Origin: Annona cherimola
Lineage: Eukaryota > Streptophyta > Magnoliopsida > Magnoliales > Annonaceae
DNA: 64,000 nucleotides
NCBI GenBank assembly: GCA_030490835.1
Contig: CM059971.1
Coordinates: forward strand, 73,798,224 to 73,862,223
Direction: 5' to 3'
Part shown: positions 23,001 to 34,660 of the stretch, in pieces
Numbering within the stretch: position 1 is the first letter of the stretch
How the letters are laid out: each line of letters begins with the position of its first letter
Notes under the pieces: generated by a model
Databases searched by the model: none
What the model saw: the letters and a program-made list of their open reading frames with translations, nothing else
What the model was told of the DNA's origin: nothing
Made by a program: the position numbers and the translations under genes

Positions 23001-23397
23001 TTAAAAGTGTGTCTGAGAAGTGAAAAAATTTTTGGATAAAAAGTTTTTTGTGTAAAAGTTGTTAAATTAATAAAAAATAATGTAATATGATAGGGATAAT
23101 GATGAAGAGTAAAAAAATAAATAAAGTTAAAATAGATAGATTAGTTGTAAATGTAATTGTGTAGAAATGATTGAAAAATAGAGTAATTTATATAGAAAGA
23201 TACGAAGAAATAACTAAAAAATAAGATAGTTGTAGAGAGTGGAAAGTTTTAGATGGAAAGTTTTACTTATTGCCAAACACCCCCTAAATATATCTAAATT
23301 AACAAATTTATGAAAAAAAATTAAAAAATAAATTTATTGGTGCGGGCTAAGTAATTTGTTATTTAACTTGAGCTAATAGGATAATGTGTCATATAAT
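22703..23397. mobile_element. Palindromic element carrying a Tourist-like MITE
   Basis: The outer arms contain CTTATTAGCTTGAGCTAAGT and, inverted, CCTATTAGCTCAAGTTAA. The inner core has CTAAGTTTTACCATTTTTC on the left (about 22820) and TCTCCAAAATAGTAAAATTT on the right (about 22950), the core shared by several elements here. A TA/CA microsatellite (about 22970-23000) and a MITE (23005-23284) interrupt the right half. Confidence 0.65.
23005..23284 (+). mobile_element. Tourist-like MITE copy nested in the palindromic element
   Basis: It begins AAGTGTGTCTGAGAAG and ends CCAAACACCCCC, with TTAA/TAAA-type flanks. The interior has GATAGGGATAATGATGAAGA and GTAGAAATGATTGAAAAAT, as in the other copies. 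Confidence 0.7.
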
Positions 23398-23472
23398 AGT
23401 TTGATTTAAATGTCAATTTTAAAGTTATAATTTCAAGATATGTCTAGAACATCATTCGTATAATGAAGAATA

Positions 23473-23534
<62 letters not shown>
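23473..23534. repeat. (TA)n microsatellite
   Basis: About 60 bases of alternating AT. Confidence 0.95.
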
Positions 23535-23535
<1 letters not shown>

Positions 23536-25014
23536 CAAATGAGGCCCAGTACACTCTTAATGAAACTTGGTTTTCTAGCTTATCATCAATGCAAGCTGAA
23601 ATGGATAGTTATAGTTAAGCTGGTTGCATTCAAGCAGAACCTTTTTTGTGATAGGTGTTGATTCATCAAAGCTGAGGGATATGTATGCAAAATGATCGGC
23701 TTATTTAGATCCCATCGAAATCCAACAATGTGGTTGTTGCCTGAAGATGGTCAGGTCAACGTATTTCACGTGGTGTGACTCTGGGCCTTGGATAAGGTAA
23801 GCTAAATAAATCGGTCGGATCTCACCCTTAAGAAAAAAAATAATAATAATAACAATACAACTTGTACGTTTCAATATCGTCGTATTCGAATGATAAATAT
23901 TACTTGAATAAAAAAATCAAACGGAGTTTAATAAAATCTTTCTTGTCTAGGTGCCATATGAATCAATAGATGATTGACGCAGGCGGCTTGACCCGTGGTC
24001 TGTGCTGTCTACAGCCTGACATTTGATTCAAATTATTGAAAGATTTAATATTAAAAAAGATAATTATAAAAACTTTGTGCATTTGCAAGTAATACAAATT
24101 TAATTAAAATAATTTTTCATGTCGTACCGATATTAATGTAGGAGAATATGATGCGTGGGTTGGGTGTTTTAAAAAAACATATGAAGAAATGGAAATTTTG
24201 GAGGTGCCGGTTGCACAATTGTGAGATCGTGGCCCCAGCTGGTACTCGAATCTGAGTTGTCATTCGTACACTAACGTCAACCCACTTTTTTAATTTTTTT
24301 AATTGCATTGTTGGAACCCTCAACCAGTGGAACACAACACTCGGGTGAGTTTTTTTTTTTTTTTAACACCACTTTACTATGCTTTTAATTGCCCTTCTTA
24401 TTTTTAAATAGGCTTTCTTGCAATTGCCATAGGATGTTATGGCGTGTTTCAGAGTCATACAAGATTCTTGGATTAAATCTGTATTATTATTTCCAAGATA
24501 ATTTTTTAATTCCTAAAACAACTTTTTTAATTTACAATACAATTTTACTTATTCCTAATATACATCTTTATATTCTTATTTAAGATACAGATTCTATCCA
24601 AAAATTTTATATGATTTGGAACAGATCCTTAGTTTTGCAACTAGCCCTCCTTTAAAAAAATTTCCTTTTCAAAATCACCCTTGCAAGTGTGCCTTCCAAT
24701 TGAACCTACCAATGGCCTACAACTAGAAGAACAGTTAACGGAGATCTCTGTACTCTTCCAATACGCATATAGTTCTCCACATGCATTCAATTTCTTGACG
24801 GATCGAATAAGCACATGGGATAAAAGAAAAAGTGTTGTGCGCTGAGATATGAGAAATTATATATATTAAGAATGACTAGAATAAAAGTATCTTTCATTGC
24901 GCTATGAGAGATTATATATGTTAGCAATGACTAAGGTACTATTATATTTGAAACTTTTAAAAATATATATTTATCTTTCAAAACAATAAAAACTTGATAT
25001 ATGAATTAAATGAG
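23535..25014. other. Intergenic sequence, nothing firm
   Basis: No supported gene. The part at about 24120-24340 on the minus strand has a GATTCGAGTACC box that might be a tRNA-like SINE head, but the rest of a SINE is not clear. Confidence 0.35.
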
Positions 25015-25410
25015 CATGATTATATACACCATGATGTATTTTAAGCTAAAATAAAATATTCATTTATTTTATTTTATTTGTATTTGGTTTTTTCATAAAT
25101 ATGTTTTTTTAATTATATTCAATCAATATATCAAGTTTTGTCATTTTTCGATACTTTTACATTATTTTTTATTTTTTAAAAGCCACCAATTTCAAGGTTA
25201 TTTATGTCAGTTTTCACCCTTAGAATACTTGACTTTAAAAATAAAAAATAAATATATAAAAGTATTGTAAAATGGAAAAATTTTGTATATAAATTGAATA
25301 TACTTAGGAAAATATGTTTATGAAAAATAAAAAAATATAACTAATTGTAAAAATAAATGAATGTTGTATTTTATTCTAAAATATATCATGATGTATATAA
25401 TCGAGCTCCT
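25015..25410. mobile_element. Palindromic element (tips CATGATTATATACA)
   Basis: The arms begin GAGCATGATTATATACACCA and, inverted, GAGCTCGATTATATACATCA. The centre carries the shared core, here ATATCAAGTTTTGTCATTTTT on the left and TGTAAAATGGAAAAATTTTG on the right. Related in arms and core to 44705-45110. Confidence 0.7.
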
Positions 25411-27019
25411 AAATTAAATACACTAATAACAATAATTTTATAAAAATAAAAAATAAGATGTCTAGACGAACGTGTGGGAACTGCCATGCATCCTTCCACA
25501 TGGTATCAATTCAATCACTTAAAATTAAATATTTTAAAGAGTTAAGGGGTTGTTACAAAGTATGTAAGGGGTTTGATTAGGATGGAGAATGAGATAAGAA
25601 TGTAATGTGTATTAAAAAAGAGAAATATGGTATTAAAAATATAATTGAAAATTGTAAAATTATCTTGAAAAAATAAAATCTCATGGTATCACATTCAGCC
25701 CTCTTGAATATATACTTTGTAACAATGGAAATGTTAACTGCAAACCAATACTGCTAGCCACATTACAAATGCTAATTAATATATTCGGTTCGATTTTTTT
25801 TTATTTTTTTTTGATAAGTGAAGTCTAAATAGATAAAACCATGGAATTCTTTTGAAAAGAATGGAATGGGTTAATTGACTATCAATAAGCTGCAAGCAGG
25901 ATAGATTCATCACAGCAGCCCGATTATACGGTTTAAAAAAAAAAAAAGTACTAGGTAGGGTAGGGTGTTTGTGGGAGAGGGACTGTAAGAAAAGAAGAAA
26001 AGGGTTTGGTCCCACAATTTCAATAGTAATTCTTTCAAAAACTTAATTTTTTAATTTTATTTAAAAAATCTAACCATACATATTATTTAAAATATAATTT
26101 TATCTGTTTATAATGAAAACAATACAAATGTAATGATAATAATTAGAAAATTATGATATAAAGATATTAATGGTGTATATATTTTTAGATTATAAATAAT
26201 ATACAAAATAATATTTGTACGATCTGACACGTTATATACATGTATTTGGTTAGATGAGTCTAAAAAAATGTTTTTCATGTTTATAAAGTATTAATACTAA
26301 TTTTTTGTGCTGAATATATAAATTTTATTATTTTTACTTATTTAAGGTCACTTTAACATCTGATTTTTTAAAATTTCATTAAGAACGGTCAAAATTATAT
26401 TTTAAATAATACATATGGTTACATTTTAAAAATAAAATAAATAAATTAGTTTTTTGAAGGAGTTTCCGTTAACACGGTGGGAACCGAAGCCGTCCTCGTT
26501 AAAAAAAAAAAGGGGTTGCTGAGTTCAGAATCAGAAAGGGTAAGCCAAGCAGAAATCAGAAACGGTAGGCTGAAAAAGGGGGTCGCTGAAAAGGTTCAGA
26601 ATCAGAAAGGGTGAAAGGGTAGGCTAAGGAGGGAGAGAGAGAGAAAGAGTAGTCACAGTCACTTTCCAGCATGTCCAATTTGGGCCCTCAAGCCGTCAAG
26701 CGTCCATGTCCAATTTGGGTTTTGCCATTTAAAGTTTTAAACCCTTTTCCAGCCTTGATACTATCGAAAATCCCGAGCTAAGGCGGAATTTCCAACTGTC
26801 TACGTGTGTGTGTTTATATCCACACAATTGTGTATATTATACATTGGATCACGAAGCGGGATTTGGATTTGGACTTGCAGAGCACGTTCACCCTCTCGCG
26901 GAAGCAGCACCAGTGAGAACAAGCCCCACGCTCACGTCGTTTGAAGGTCAGTCATCCAAGACGTGAATGTTGAACATTTTTTTAATAAGTTCATTTCATA
27001 TTTTATTTTTATATATTGA
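25411..27019. other. Intergenic; GC-richer patch at 26460-26990
   Basis: Mostly AT-rich without a supported gene. The patch 26460-26990 is less AT-rich, has direct repeats of GTTCAGAATCAGAAAGGGT (about 26524 and 26595) and of GTCCAATTTGGG (about 26671 and 26708). It could be a gene leader or an old insertion; there is no coding evidence. Confidence 0.35.
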
Positions 27020-27290
27020 GGAGATTTAGGAAGACGTTTGTAAAGAAATAATCTTACAAAATAGCCAAGTAGTGCAAAAAACTAAATAAAAATAAAGTAG
27101 ATATAGATTTATATGGAAAACTTTTTAATATGAAAAAAAAGTAGGTGAGGAGTAAAAAATACACTTTTAAAAGAAAATAATTAAACTCAATACACCCTAA
27201 AAAAAAAAAAAAAAAAAACCTTTTCAAAAGACCACAGTTCACCGGAAAGCATGCAAAAGAACTTGGAAAATTCGTACTCTCCACCGAAAA
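27020..27290. repeat. Dispersed repeat related to 165-625
   Basis: Blocks such as AATAATCTTACAAAAT, ATAGATTTATATGGAAAA and CTCAATACAC correspond in order to the repeat near the window start, here in one copy. Confidence 0.6.
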
Positions 27291-27499
27291 GCAAGCCCCC
27301 TATTTATTACGCTGTGCTCAACATCTCACCTGCTCGACGTGAGATAAGCTGGGCAAAGAGGGTGAGCAGAATAATGCGTTTTTCCAGAACGCAATGCTGA
27401 ATACTTCTGACGCAAACAGGTGCGTAGGGTGGCTCCCGTAGCCCGGTTACGTGAATGCAAAGTTACCGTCTTACAAGTTGCGAAATTATTGTTGTACGA

Positions 27500-27796
27500 G
27501 TGGCCTGTTGGGAATGGTTGAAATTTTTATTAATAAAATTTAAAATGAAGTGATACGATAAAAGTAACGACGATGAGTAAAAAAGATAAAATTAAAATAA
27601 ATAAATTAATTATATAGATAATTATGTAAAAATAATTGAAAAGTAGGATAGTTGTATAGGAAAATATTAAAAAATAATTTAAAAATATAGTAATTATGGA
27701 AAGTAAAAAATTTTAAAATAAAAAATTTTAGATTCAAAAATTTTAGATTCAAAAGTTTTAACTTGATATTTTATACCTATTGCCAAACGTACTCCA
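27500..27796 (+). mobile_element. Tourist-like MITE copy
   Basis: Family blocks TAAAATTAAAATAAATAAAT, AAAATAATTGAAAAGTAGGA and TATTGCCAAACGTACTCC are in order. A local triplication of TTTTAGATTCAAAA-type text is near 27720-27760. Confidence 0.6.
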
Positions 27797-27913
27797 AATT
27801 TATGCCTTGAGGTTTAGGATTCTCTCCTTTTTTTTATGTTATACAGGGGGGATTGTGAGGGGTGAATTTGCATATAAGTTTCTCATATTTGTGAAAGTTA
27901 TACTTTTAATTCT

Positions 27914-28206
27914 TAAGAGTGTATTTGATTGGAGATAAAAAAAATTTATGAAAAATTTTTAAGGTAAAAGTTGTTAAGTTGATAAAAATGATATGATATG
28001 ATATAGGTAATGATGATATACAAAAAGAATAAAGTAAAAATAGATAGGTTTACAGTATAGGTAGTTGCGTGGAAATGATTGAAAATAATGTTGTTTGTAT
28101 AGAAAAATGTTAAAAATAATTAAAAAATAGAATAATTATGGGAAGTGAAAAATTGTAGATTAAAAAGTTTTTGTTGACATTTTTTATATCTAACCAAATA
28201 TACCTT
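27914..28206 (+). mobile_element. Tourist-like MITE copy
   Basis: It starts at CTTAAGAGTGTATTTGATTG and ends at AACCAAATATACCTTAA, so both ends abut TTAA, which fits the TAA/TTA target preference of PIF/Harbinger elements. Confidence 0.65.
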
Positions 28207-28329
28207 AAATTTTTTGTTTGCATTAGATGATTAAAAGTTTAAAAAATGTGCAGTTTTGATCCCTTCTGCCACTTAAAAATCATAACAGCGTTAAATGATT
28301 AACAAGTACAACCAAAATGCTTTTTGCTA

Positions 28330-29660
28330 ATCCATTCAAACTTTGAAGGGTTATTAGCATCCTTGTCAATTCACGAGTAAAATATTTGTATTTTTATGAG
28401 TATTTTTAATTCTTCGTATTTATGACAATGATTTAAAAATATTTTACATCTATGCCGATATCATTAACCTTTATCAAACAATTGTTAGATACTCCTTCAA
28501 GGAGTAAACTCCACCGATGAGCATCTCCCCGTGACTTCTTTTCAATAAATATATTAAAATAAAATTTATTACATAGTATGTAATATAATAAATAAAAATT
28601 ATACTTTATATGGAAATCAAATTAGTATATTTAATTTTAGGATATTTTAAATAAAAATTTTATATTGTAAATTAATTTCTTGATTCAAATAGATTTATGG
28701 TGAAATTTTACAAAATACAGAAGATACTAAATTTACTTATTTAATGCAATGAATATTTATAAAAATAAATATTTATTGGTATTCTTCTTGTGTTATTATT
28801 ATTATAATATATTTATCTAGAGAAGTAAGGAGACAAATCTCATATATACTCACGAATTTTACCTCAAATTCTACTTATATTCACGAATTTTCAAAATTTT
28901 AATATATACCTACATATTTTGCCTGAAATTCCATTGTTATCTACGTCATTAAGGATCCGTTCAAGGGATCATTAGCATCCCTATCAAACGACAAAAATTT
29001 CCATTTCTAATTATGATTTTATTGCTAAAAATTTATATTCAAATAATTTTTAAAATTTTTTACAGCTATAACATAACATATTATTTGAATGTAAATTTTT
29101 AGTTTTGAGCAAACTAATTTTAAATTGTATTAAGGTGCGGGTATATTTATCATTTTATAGAGTTGCTAACGGTCTCTTTAATAGATTCCTAACAATGTAT
29201 GTATAAGTGAAATTTTAAGCAAAATACATAGGTATATATGGACTTCTTAAAAATTCATGAGTATAAATGGAATTATGAGTAAAATTCATAGGTATATATG
29301 AAATTAACCCTAAATATAATTTGATTTACATAAATCCTTTTTATTTATATATTATTTTATTATGGTGGTGGATATGTTAAACTATATGCTATAATATGTT
29401 ATATATTATACAATAATTTTATTTTAGTATATTTATATCCTATATTAAGAAAAGTCATGGAAAGCATACTTACCGGTGGAGTTAACTCTCCAAGTGATCA
29501 TTTAAAATGGAGGCTAACCGCAGTGGTACAGATACAAAATATTTTAAAAATCATTACTATAAATGAAAAAATAGTTGGCGTAAATAACAATATTTTACTT
29601 TTGACTAAGTAGGGAATCGAGGGATGCAAATGATCCAACCTTAAATGGATTGGATTGTTT
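28330..29660. mobile_element. Inverted-repeat element with another inverted-repeat element inside
   Basis: The outer arms (about 28330-28540 and 29455-29660) share AATCCATT, TTAGCATCC-like, GTAAAATATT and AACTCCACCG blocks in inverted order over about 200 bases. The inner element (about 28830-29312) has its own arms of about 165 bases with CTCATATATACTCACGAATT and, inverted, TTCATATATACCTATGAATT. No coding sequence is seen. Both resemble the gene-poor foldback and Mutator-like families of plants. Confidence 0.7.
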
Positions 29661-30849
29661 GATTGAATTTTTTGTGAGCCACATTTTTATGGGATTTCTT
29701 ACTACAAACTATTTTAAATTTTAATTAGATTATTCGAAATATTTATTAAAACATTAAAAGGACGTTTTGGTCCTTTATTATCTAGGAGCTAAGAATGTTA
29801 GTGTTTTACATAACTCGAGTGACCAAAATTCTACCATTTTTTAAGCCCTGAAGGTTGAAGCCATGTTCTGTACATATGAAACCTAATGGTTAACAAAAAT
29901 AATATTACAAATTTCACAAACTACAGGACCTAAATGCTAACCCGCCGGATTTTAACCTTCTCTGTTTTTGGGCAGCCAAATGAGCCAATAAACCTACCCA
30001 CCCTGGTCAGAAATGGATCTGGATGGGCGGGCCATGGATTAACCAAACTTGAGATTGTGGAAGAAATGGATGTATATCCTCTGCGGATTGTGTGTGCGAG
30101 AAATGAATGCATATCCACTGCGGGAAGTGGGGATATTCTTATAGGGATTTTGAGTCTAGTAGAGTAAGAGATGAGATACCTACTGAAGTGAAAATACTCG
30201 TTTTTACAGGAGTTTTGGGGATGAAATTGTGTAAATGGGATAAGAATGCGGTAGACTAGGAATGGTAAAAGTTGTGTTAAAAAAGATCAAACATTATATT
30301 TTTTTTTTTTAAAAAAAAGTTAAAAATTATGTTGGAAATGAAAATACATATCCTACTCTAATCTTGTGGAACACCTTATGCATGCCAAATTGCCAGGCGA
30401 GATTATTGGGATCATTCGGGGCTCTTGCATCGACCGACCATGGCGAATTTCCGCCGTGTTGGGGTGCGTGTTTTAATGGTGTTTTCCCAATCCACCATCT
30501 GCAGCGCTGTAGCAGGACACGTGGGGTAAATTTTGGGGAGTCGTCGTCATGGTCAAATTCAAAGCCGAAATGAACTACAAAGGTTGAGTCAGTTGACAAT
30601 TGATCATCTACCCACAGAATTTTCTTCATAACGTCCGATTAATTGGAGGTCTGATCATTTTCGACTGGTTCAAAAAACATGTTATTTTTTGTTTATTTTC
30701 AAAACTTTTATTTATAAAATTGTTAATTTATTGAATTTTCAATTTATAAATTAAATATATTTAGATTAATAATTTTATTTAAAATTTTTTAAAAAAACCT
30801 GTTTTTTGGACGGATCACTCGGCCATTAATTGGACGCCACATCTCATAC
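29661..30849. other. Intergenic; remnants of inverted-repeat elements
   Basis: The part at about 29800-29945 has text such as CACAAACTACAGGACCTAAA, typical of eroded inverted-repeat arms. The open frames at 29934-30167 and 30327-30629 have no recognisable domain. Confidence 0.35.
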
Positions 30850-31269
30850 GCCATCCAATTCTCCGCAGCTCTATTTTTTCAAAAAAACAGAAATATCCTT
30901 CCCAGTTCTAAGCAGATTGGACGACTTGCAGTCAGCAGTAGCAAACAAAACGTGTGCGAGTTGAGTTCGAATACGGACATCAGCCTACACCCAAAACCGT
31001 TTTTTTCGATTCCAACACCTTCACCGCATTTATTTCTCCCCATTTTCATCTCGTTATCGACACTCGACCTAAAAAACAATGCCACCCGTACAAAATCTAA
31101 CATGTAGTAATCAATCATCCTCCCCATCAATCTATACACCACATACCCAACAGCATAATCCAGCCGTCCACCTCAGCAATCACAGACACCGACCTTAACA
31201 AATGGAAGAAGAAAAAAATAAAATAAAATAAAATAAAATAAAATAAAAAAATCGCTTTTCCTTGACCTT
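30850..31269 (-). other. 3' flank of CYP710A with (AAAAT)n microsatellite
   Basis: This stretch follows the TAA stop of CYP710A (31270-31272) and should include its 3' UTR. A simple repeat of AAAAT units occupies about 31208-31250. No polyadenylation site can be fixed by eye, and I see no other gene here. Confidence 0.4.
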
Positions 31270-32808
31270 TTAGAAAGAAGGATATCGTGCACTCATCCGA
31301 GAGAGGTACACGGTGCAGTCGTCCTTGGGAGCGATGGTCGGGACGTAGGTGATGTCATCGCAGCCGTCCGTTCGGTGGCGCTTGAAAGCGAGGATTGACG
31401 CGAAGAGCGCGATGAAAAGCGTGAGGTGGTTCAGCGCATAGCGTTGCCCCACGCACTGGTGGGGCCCAGCTCCGAAAACCAAAAAATTCCGCCGGAAAAG
31501 CTGATCCTCCTGCCGCCCCGGCATGAACCGGTCCGGGTCGAACCGGTCCGCGTCACTGAACCCCTGGAACGACGATTCGAACAGCGACGGGAAGACGATC
31601 GTCCCCTTCGGCACCGTGTATGATTCCGTCAGCCGGAAATCCCGCTGCGCGATGTGCGGCACCATCGTCGCCGGCGGCCGGAACCGGACCACCTCCCGCG
31701 CCACCGCCTCCGTGTACTTCATCTCCCTCAGCTGCTCCTGCGTTATCAGCACGTCCGACTCCGGCGACCAAATCCCCGCGACCTCCTCCCGCACTCTTGC
31801 CAGGACGTCCGGGTGCGACTCCAGCAGCGCCACCGCCCACAGCAGCGACGACGTCGACGCGTCCTGCGCTGCGAACAGGAAGTCGAACAGGTAGCTCGCG
31901 ATCTTGACGTCGCTGGTGTGCGACGACCGCGGCGCGCCGGCCTCCGAAGCCGCAGCTAGCTCCCTCAGCGTATCCTCCATCCAGAAGTCGATAAGGCAGC
32001 AGGGCTCCGCGCCGGACCTCAGCCGCTCCTTGCTGGCGACGACGCAGCCGGTGAGCGTCTCGACGAGGCGGTCGACGGCGAGTCGGGCATTGCGGAAAGC
32101 GAACCCCGGCAGATCGACGGGAATCTTCATCAGCCCCACGTTGAAGAGATTGTAGTTTTTGTTGAACTCCTTCCGCTCCTCGGCGGTCAGGTACGGGCCG
32201 GCGAAGACGGTCTGCGAGGTCTCCAGATTCAGATCCCGGCAAAGGAGGCGGAGGGCGATGGGCGTGGTCATCGGACCGCGCGACGACGAGAGCTGCTCCC
32301 ACGCCTTGAGGTGCTCGACGATGATCTTCTGCTGGATGGAGATGTAAGTGCCGAGGGCTTTAACTGTGAAATTGGGGGCAATCCGGCGACGGACGTCCTT
32401 GTGCTCCTGGCCGAACATGTAGATGAGATTGTGCTCGCCGAAGAGTTTCTTTCCGAAGGGGTGGCCGATGACCTGAAACGCATCGGGGCTGACGTTGGTG
32501 AAGACGCGGTGGGACAGCTCGGAGCTGCGGATGAAGAGGACGAAGTTGCCGAAGAGGTAGTTGGTGGAAAGCTGGAAGGCGGAGGATTTGGCGAGGGCGG
32601 CCTGGACATCCCAGAAGCGGGAGGGGTCGCGGATGACGGAGACGACATTGCCGAGGAAAGGGAGGAAAAAGTGCTGGCCGGGAAGGGACCGCTTCTTGCG
32701 GAAGTAGGCCAGCTGCTCGAGGGCAATGAGGAGGGCGAGGAGAGAGAAGAGGAAGGGAGCGGCGGATGAGAGCGTGAGCCGGAAGAGGGTGTTGTCGTCG
32801 GGAACCAT
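31270..32808 (-). CDS. CYP710A: Cytochrome P450, sterol C-22 desaturase (CYP710A family)
   Basis: This single-exon gene encodes about 512 residues, the usual length for intronless plant CYP710A genes. The family introduces the C-22 double bond of phytosterols (for example beta-sitosterol to stigmasterol) at the ER. An N-terminal membrane anchor lies at about residues 13-33, followed by an LPG hinge near 42. The I-helix reads AAQDASTS (313-320), the ExxR motif is EVVR (372-375), the PERF-like region is DRFDPDRF (421-428), and the haem loop is [10 protein letters not shown] with Cys452. Stretches such as HPFGKKLFG and [11 protein letters not shown] match what I know of CYP710A. An in-frame ATG exists at 32859, but I prefer 32808: its context is ACCATGG, and a TATA-like TATAAAAC would lie inside the longer form. 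GC content is far above the flanks. I see no disruption; family assignment is confident, product specificity is inferred. Confidence 0.95.
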   Translation of the reverse strand: MVPDDNTLFRLTLSSAAPFLFSLLALLIALEQLAYFRKKRSLPGQHFFLPFLGNVVSVIRDPSRFWDVQAALAKSSAFQLSTNYLFGNFVLFIRSSELSHRVFTNVSPDAFQVIGHPFGKKLFGEHNLIYMFGQEHKDVRRRIAPNFTVKALGTYISIQQKIIVEHLKAWEQLSSSRGPMTTPIALRLLCRDLNLETSQTVFAGPYLTAEERKEFNKNYNLFNVGLMKIPVDLPGFAFRNARLAVDRLVETLTGCVVASKERLRSGAEPCCLIDFWMEDTLRELAAASEAGAPRSSHTSDVKIASYLFDFLFAAQDASTSSLLWAVALLESHPDVLARVREEVAGIWSPESDVLITQEQLREMKYTEAVAREVVRFRPPATMVPHIAQRDFRLTESYTVPKGTIVFPSLFESSFQGFSDADRFDPDRFMPGRQEDQLFRRNFLVFGAGPHQCVGQRYALNHLTLFIALFASILAFKRHRTDGCDDITYVPTIAPKDDCTVYLSRMSARYPSF

Positions 32809-33250
32809 GGTGACGACGGCGTGGACGGAGCTGCTGCAGTGCGTTTTATACAGCAGCACCAGCAGCAGCGGCGGCAGCAGGCTGCTTTGGTTGAATGCCT
32901 TTAGTTTTTTTTTTCTTCAAAGGCGGCTCTTTTATATTCAAAAAGGAAATCCAAATCCGAATTTGGATTTGGATTTGGTAGGAAAATGGGTTTGGTTTTG
33001 GAGGCGGGGAATTCTGAAAATGTAATGGTTGAGATTGCAGTCAAAGGAATGAATATTGAAGAGTCTGAGAAATGGGTGCCGATTTCGTCTTCTTTTTATT
33101 CTTTGGAGACTGAGGAGGAAGACGGAAGAAGAATTGAAAAGGCAGGAGGAGAAGAATGGGGTTTCTAGAAAGGAAGGGGACGGGAAGACAGCGTGAGAGA
33201 GCCGTGGGGGCGAGGTGGGGGTGTGTACGGCTTATAAAAAAGCCGGCGTT
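32809..33250 (-). promoter_or_regulatory. Upstream region of CYP710A with TATA-like boxes
   Basis: Two TATA-like sequences face the gene on the minus strand: TATAAAAC at 32843-32850, only about 35 bases before the chosen ATG, and ATATAAAAG at 32929-32937, which would give a 5' leader of about 90 bases. The second is the more usual spacing. A run of CAG/CGG-type triplets covers about 32851-32885, and a small palindrome of ATTTGG units lies near 32948-32978. No specific regulatory motif could be assigned. Confidence 0.4.
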
Positions 33251-33449
33251 GGGGCCAAAAGACATGTGGGGTTGGAAACAGCTCAACAGGGCGGGAAATG
33301 ACGTGGCGGATTGTCCAGAGCAGCAGCCATCCGTATTCTTGCCGGGTCTCCTATATGCTGTGGTACAGTGTGCTCTTGTTTGTTTTTCCTTTTTTTTTTT
33401 GGAGAAGTTTTTATTTTTCCTTTTAAATTGGAAGCAGACATAACCCACA

Positions 33450-33600
33450 GCGTGCTTAACATGGTGTGTGCGTAAGTGTAATTTTCGGTTCGAATCTGAA
33501 GGGAATTAATTAATAGCCTTTTTTAGCCCAAAATCGAAACTTCACCTTCAGTGACACTGATGTCCAACCGTCATTGTGATAAAAAATTTTTTTTAACTAT
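33450..33600 (+). mobile_element. SINE-like tRNA-headed fragment
   Basis: GGTTCGAATC at 33487-33496 matches the pol III B box, preceded at about 35 bases by AACATGGTGTGTGCG, a weak A box. The 3' limit is not clear. Confidence 0.4.
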
Positions 33601-33976
33601 TTGTTCCCCCCCAAAAAAAATTTAACTATTTTTTATGGCTAATGTTGATATACAACAGGATGTCACTTTTCTTTGATATTTAAAAATATTTTTTAAAAAC
33701 TGAATATTTGTAATATACTTGTGTGCGCATATGTTTATAATTTTAAAAGGAGTTTGGTCAGCCATTTCACACCTGTTAAAAACATATTTCTTTTACAAAG
33801 CTATTAGTTTAGATATGTTTAATCTATAAACTAAGTTTTATTAGTTCTGGAGATGTTTATGTATTTATTTCTAAATAGATTATTCATCAATAGATGAAAA
33901 TAAATAATATAACAATAAATATACACACATATATAAAAATAGTAAAATGTGGTTTTTAAATTATATTAACTCTTTA

Positions 33977-34245
33977 TAATGTGTTTGAGAATGGATAAAA
34001 CTTTTGATGAAAAGTTTTAGAAAGTAAAAGTTGTAAAATGATACGATATAATATGAGTAATGATGAGGAACAAAGAAGATAAAGTTAAAATAGATTAGTT
34101 AATTATGAAGAAATGATTAAAAAAGTAGAGCATTTATATAAAAAAGTGAAGAAATAATTAACAAATAGGTTAGTTACGGAGATTGAAAAGTTTTAAATTG
34201 AAAAATTTTAATTTAACATTTTTTAACAGTACTAAAAAATATGTT
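33977..34245 (+). mobile_element. Tourist-like MITE copy
   Basis: It begins TAATGTGTTTGAGAATGG, followed by AAAACTTTTGATGAAAAGTT, and has the family order of blocks; the right end is eroded. Confidence 0.6.
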
Positions 34246-34660
34246 TTGGCTTAGACACTACTGACCTAATATTTATACCATGCATGACATACATGTTCAT
34301 AGCCAGGATTGGATAGGATGGGATGATCGAAAATTTCCTTTCTTAGTACATCTTTACGTAATCCTAATACACCTTTACTAATTTTCATATATTTATATTT
34401 CAAATTGTTATCTCATCCTCATTTCATTTAAGCTCTAAACAACTCTACAATGTGCATGGTTGCATAGTTTTAGAATACTTGCATGTTTACTAAAACTGGA
34501 GTCTATTGCACTATTTATAGAAACACATCCAACTCATATTCATTTGTATGATTGTGCTTTCATTGGATTAGTGAATTCAATAAGATTTTTCGTTCAATTT
34601 TTAAAAGCTGTTTGGAGGGTCTCAAGCTAAACGCATGATGTGCATCAGTACATGCGATAT

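Noticed and set aside
29934..30629. Open frames on both strands near 30 kb
   Set aside because: No domain recognised, and the surrounding text looks like eroded inverted-repeat arms.
31553..32769. Long open frames in other frames and on the opposite strand of CYP710A
   Set aside because: High GC keeps all frames open over this gene; the products show no domain and the P450 frame explains the region.
32986..33168. Short open frame on the plus strand upstream of CYP710A
   Set aside because: No recognisable domain, short, and it overlaps the expected promoter of the opposite-strand gene.
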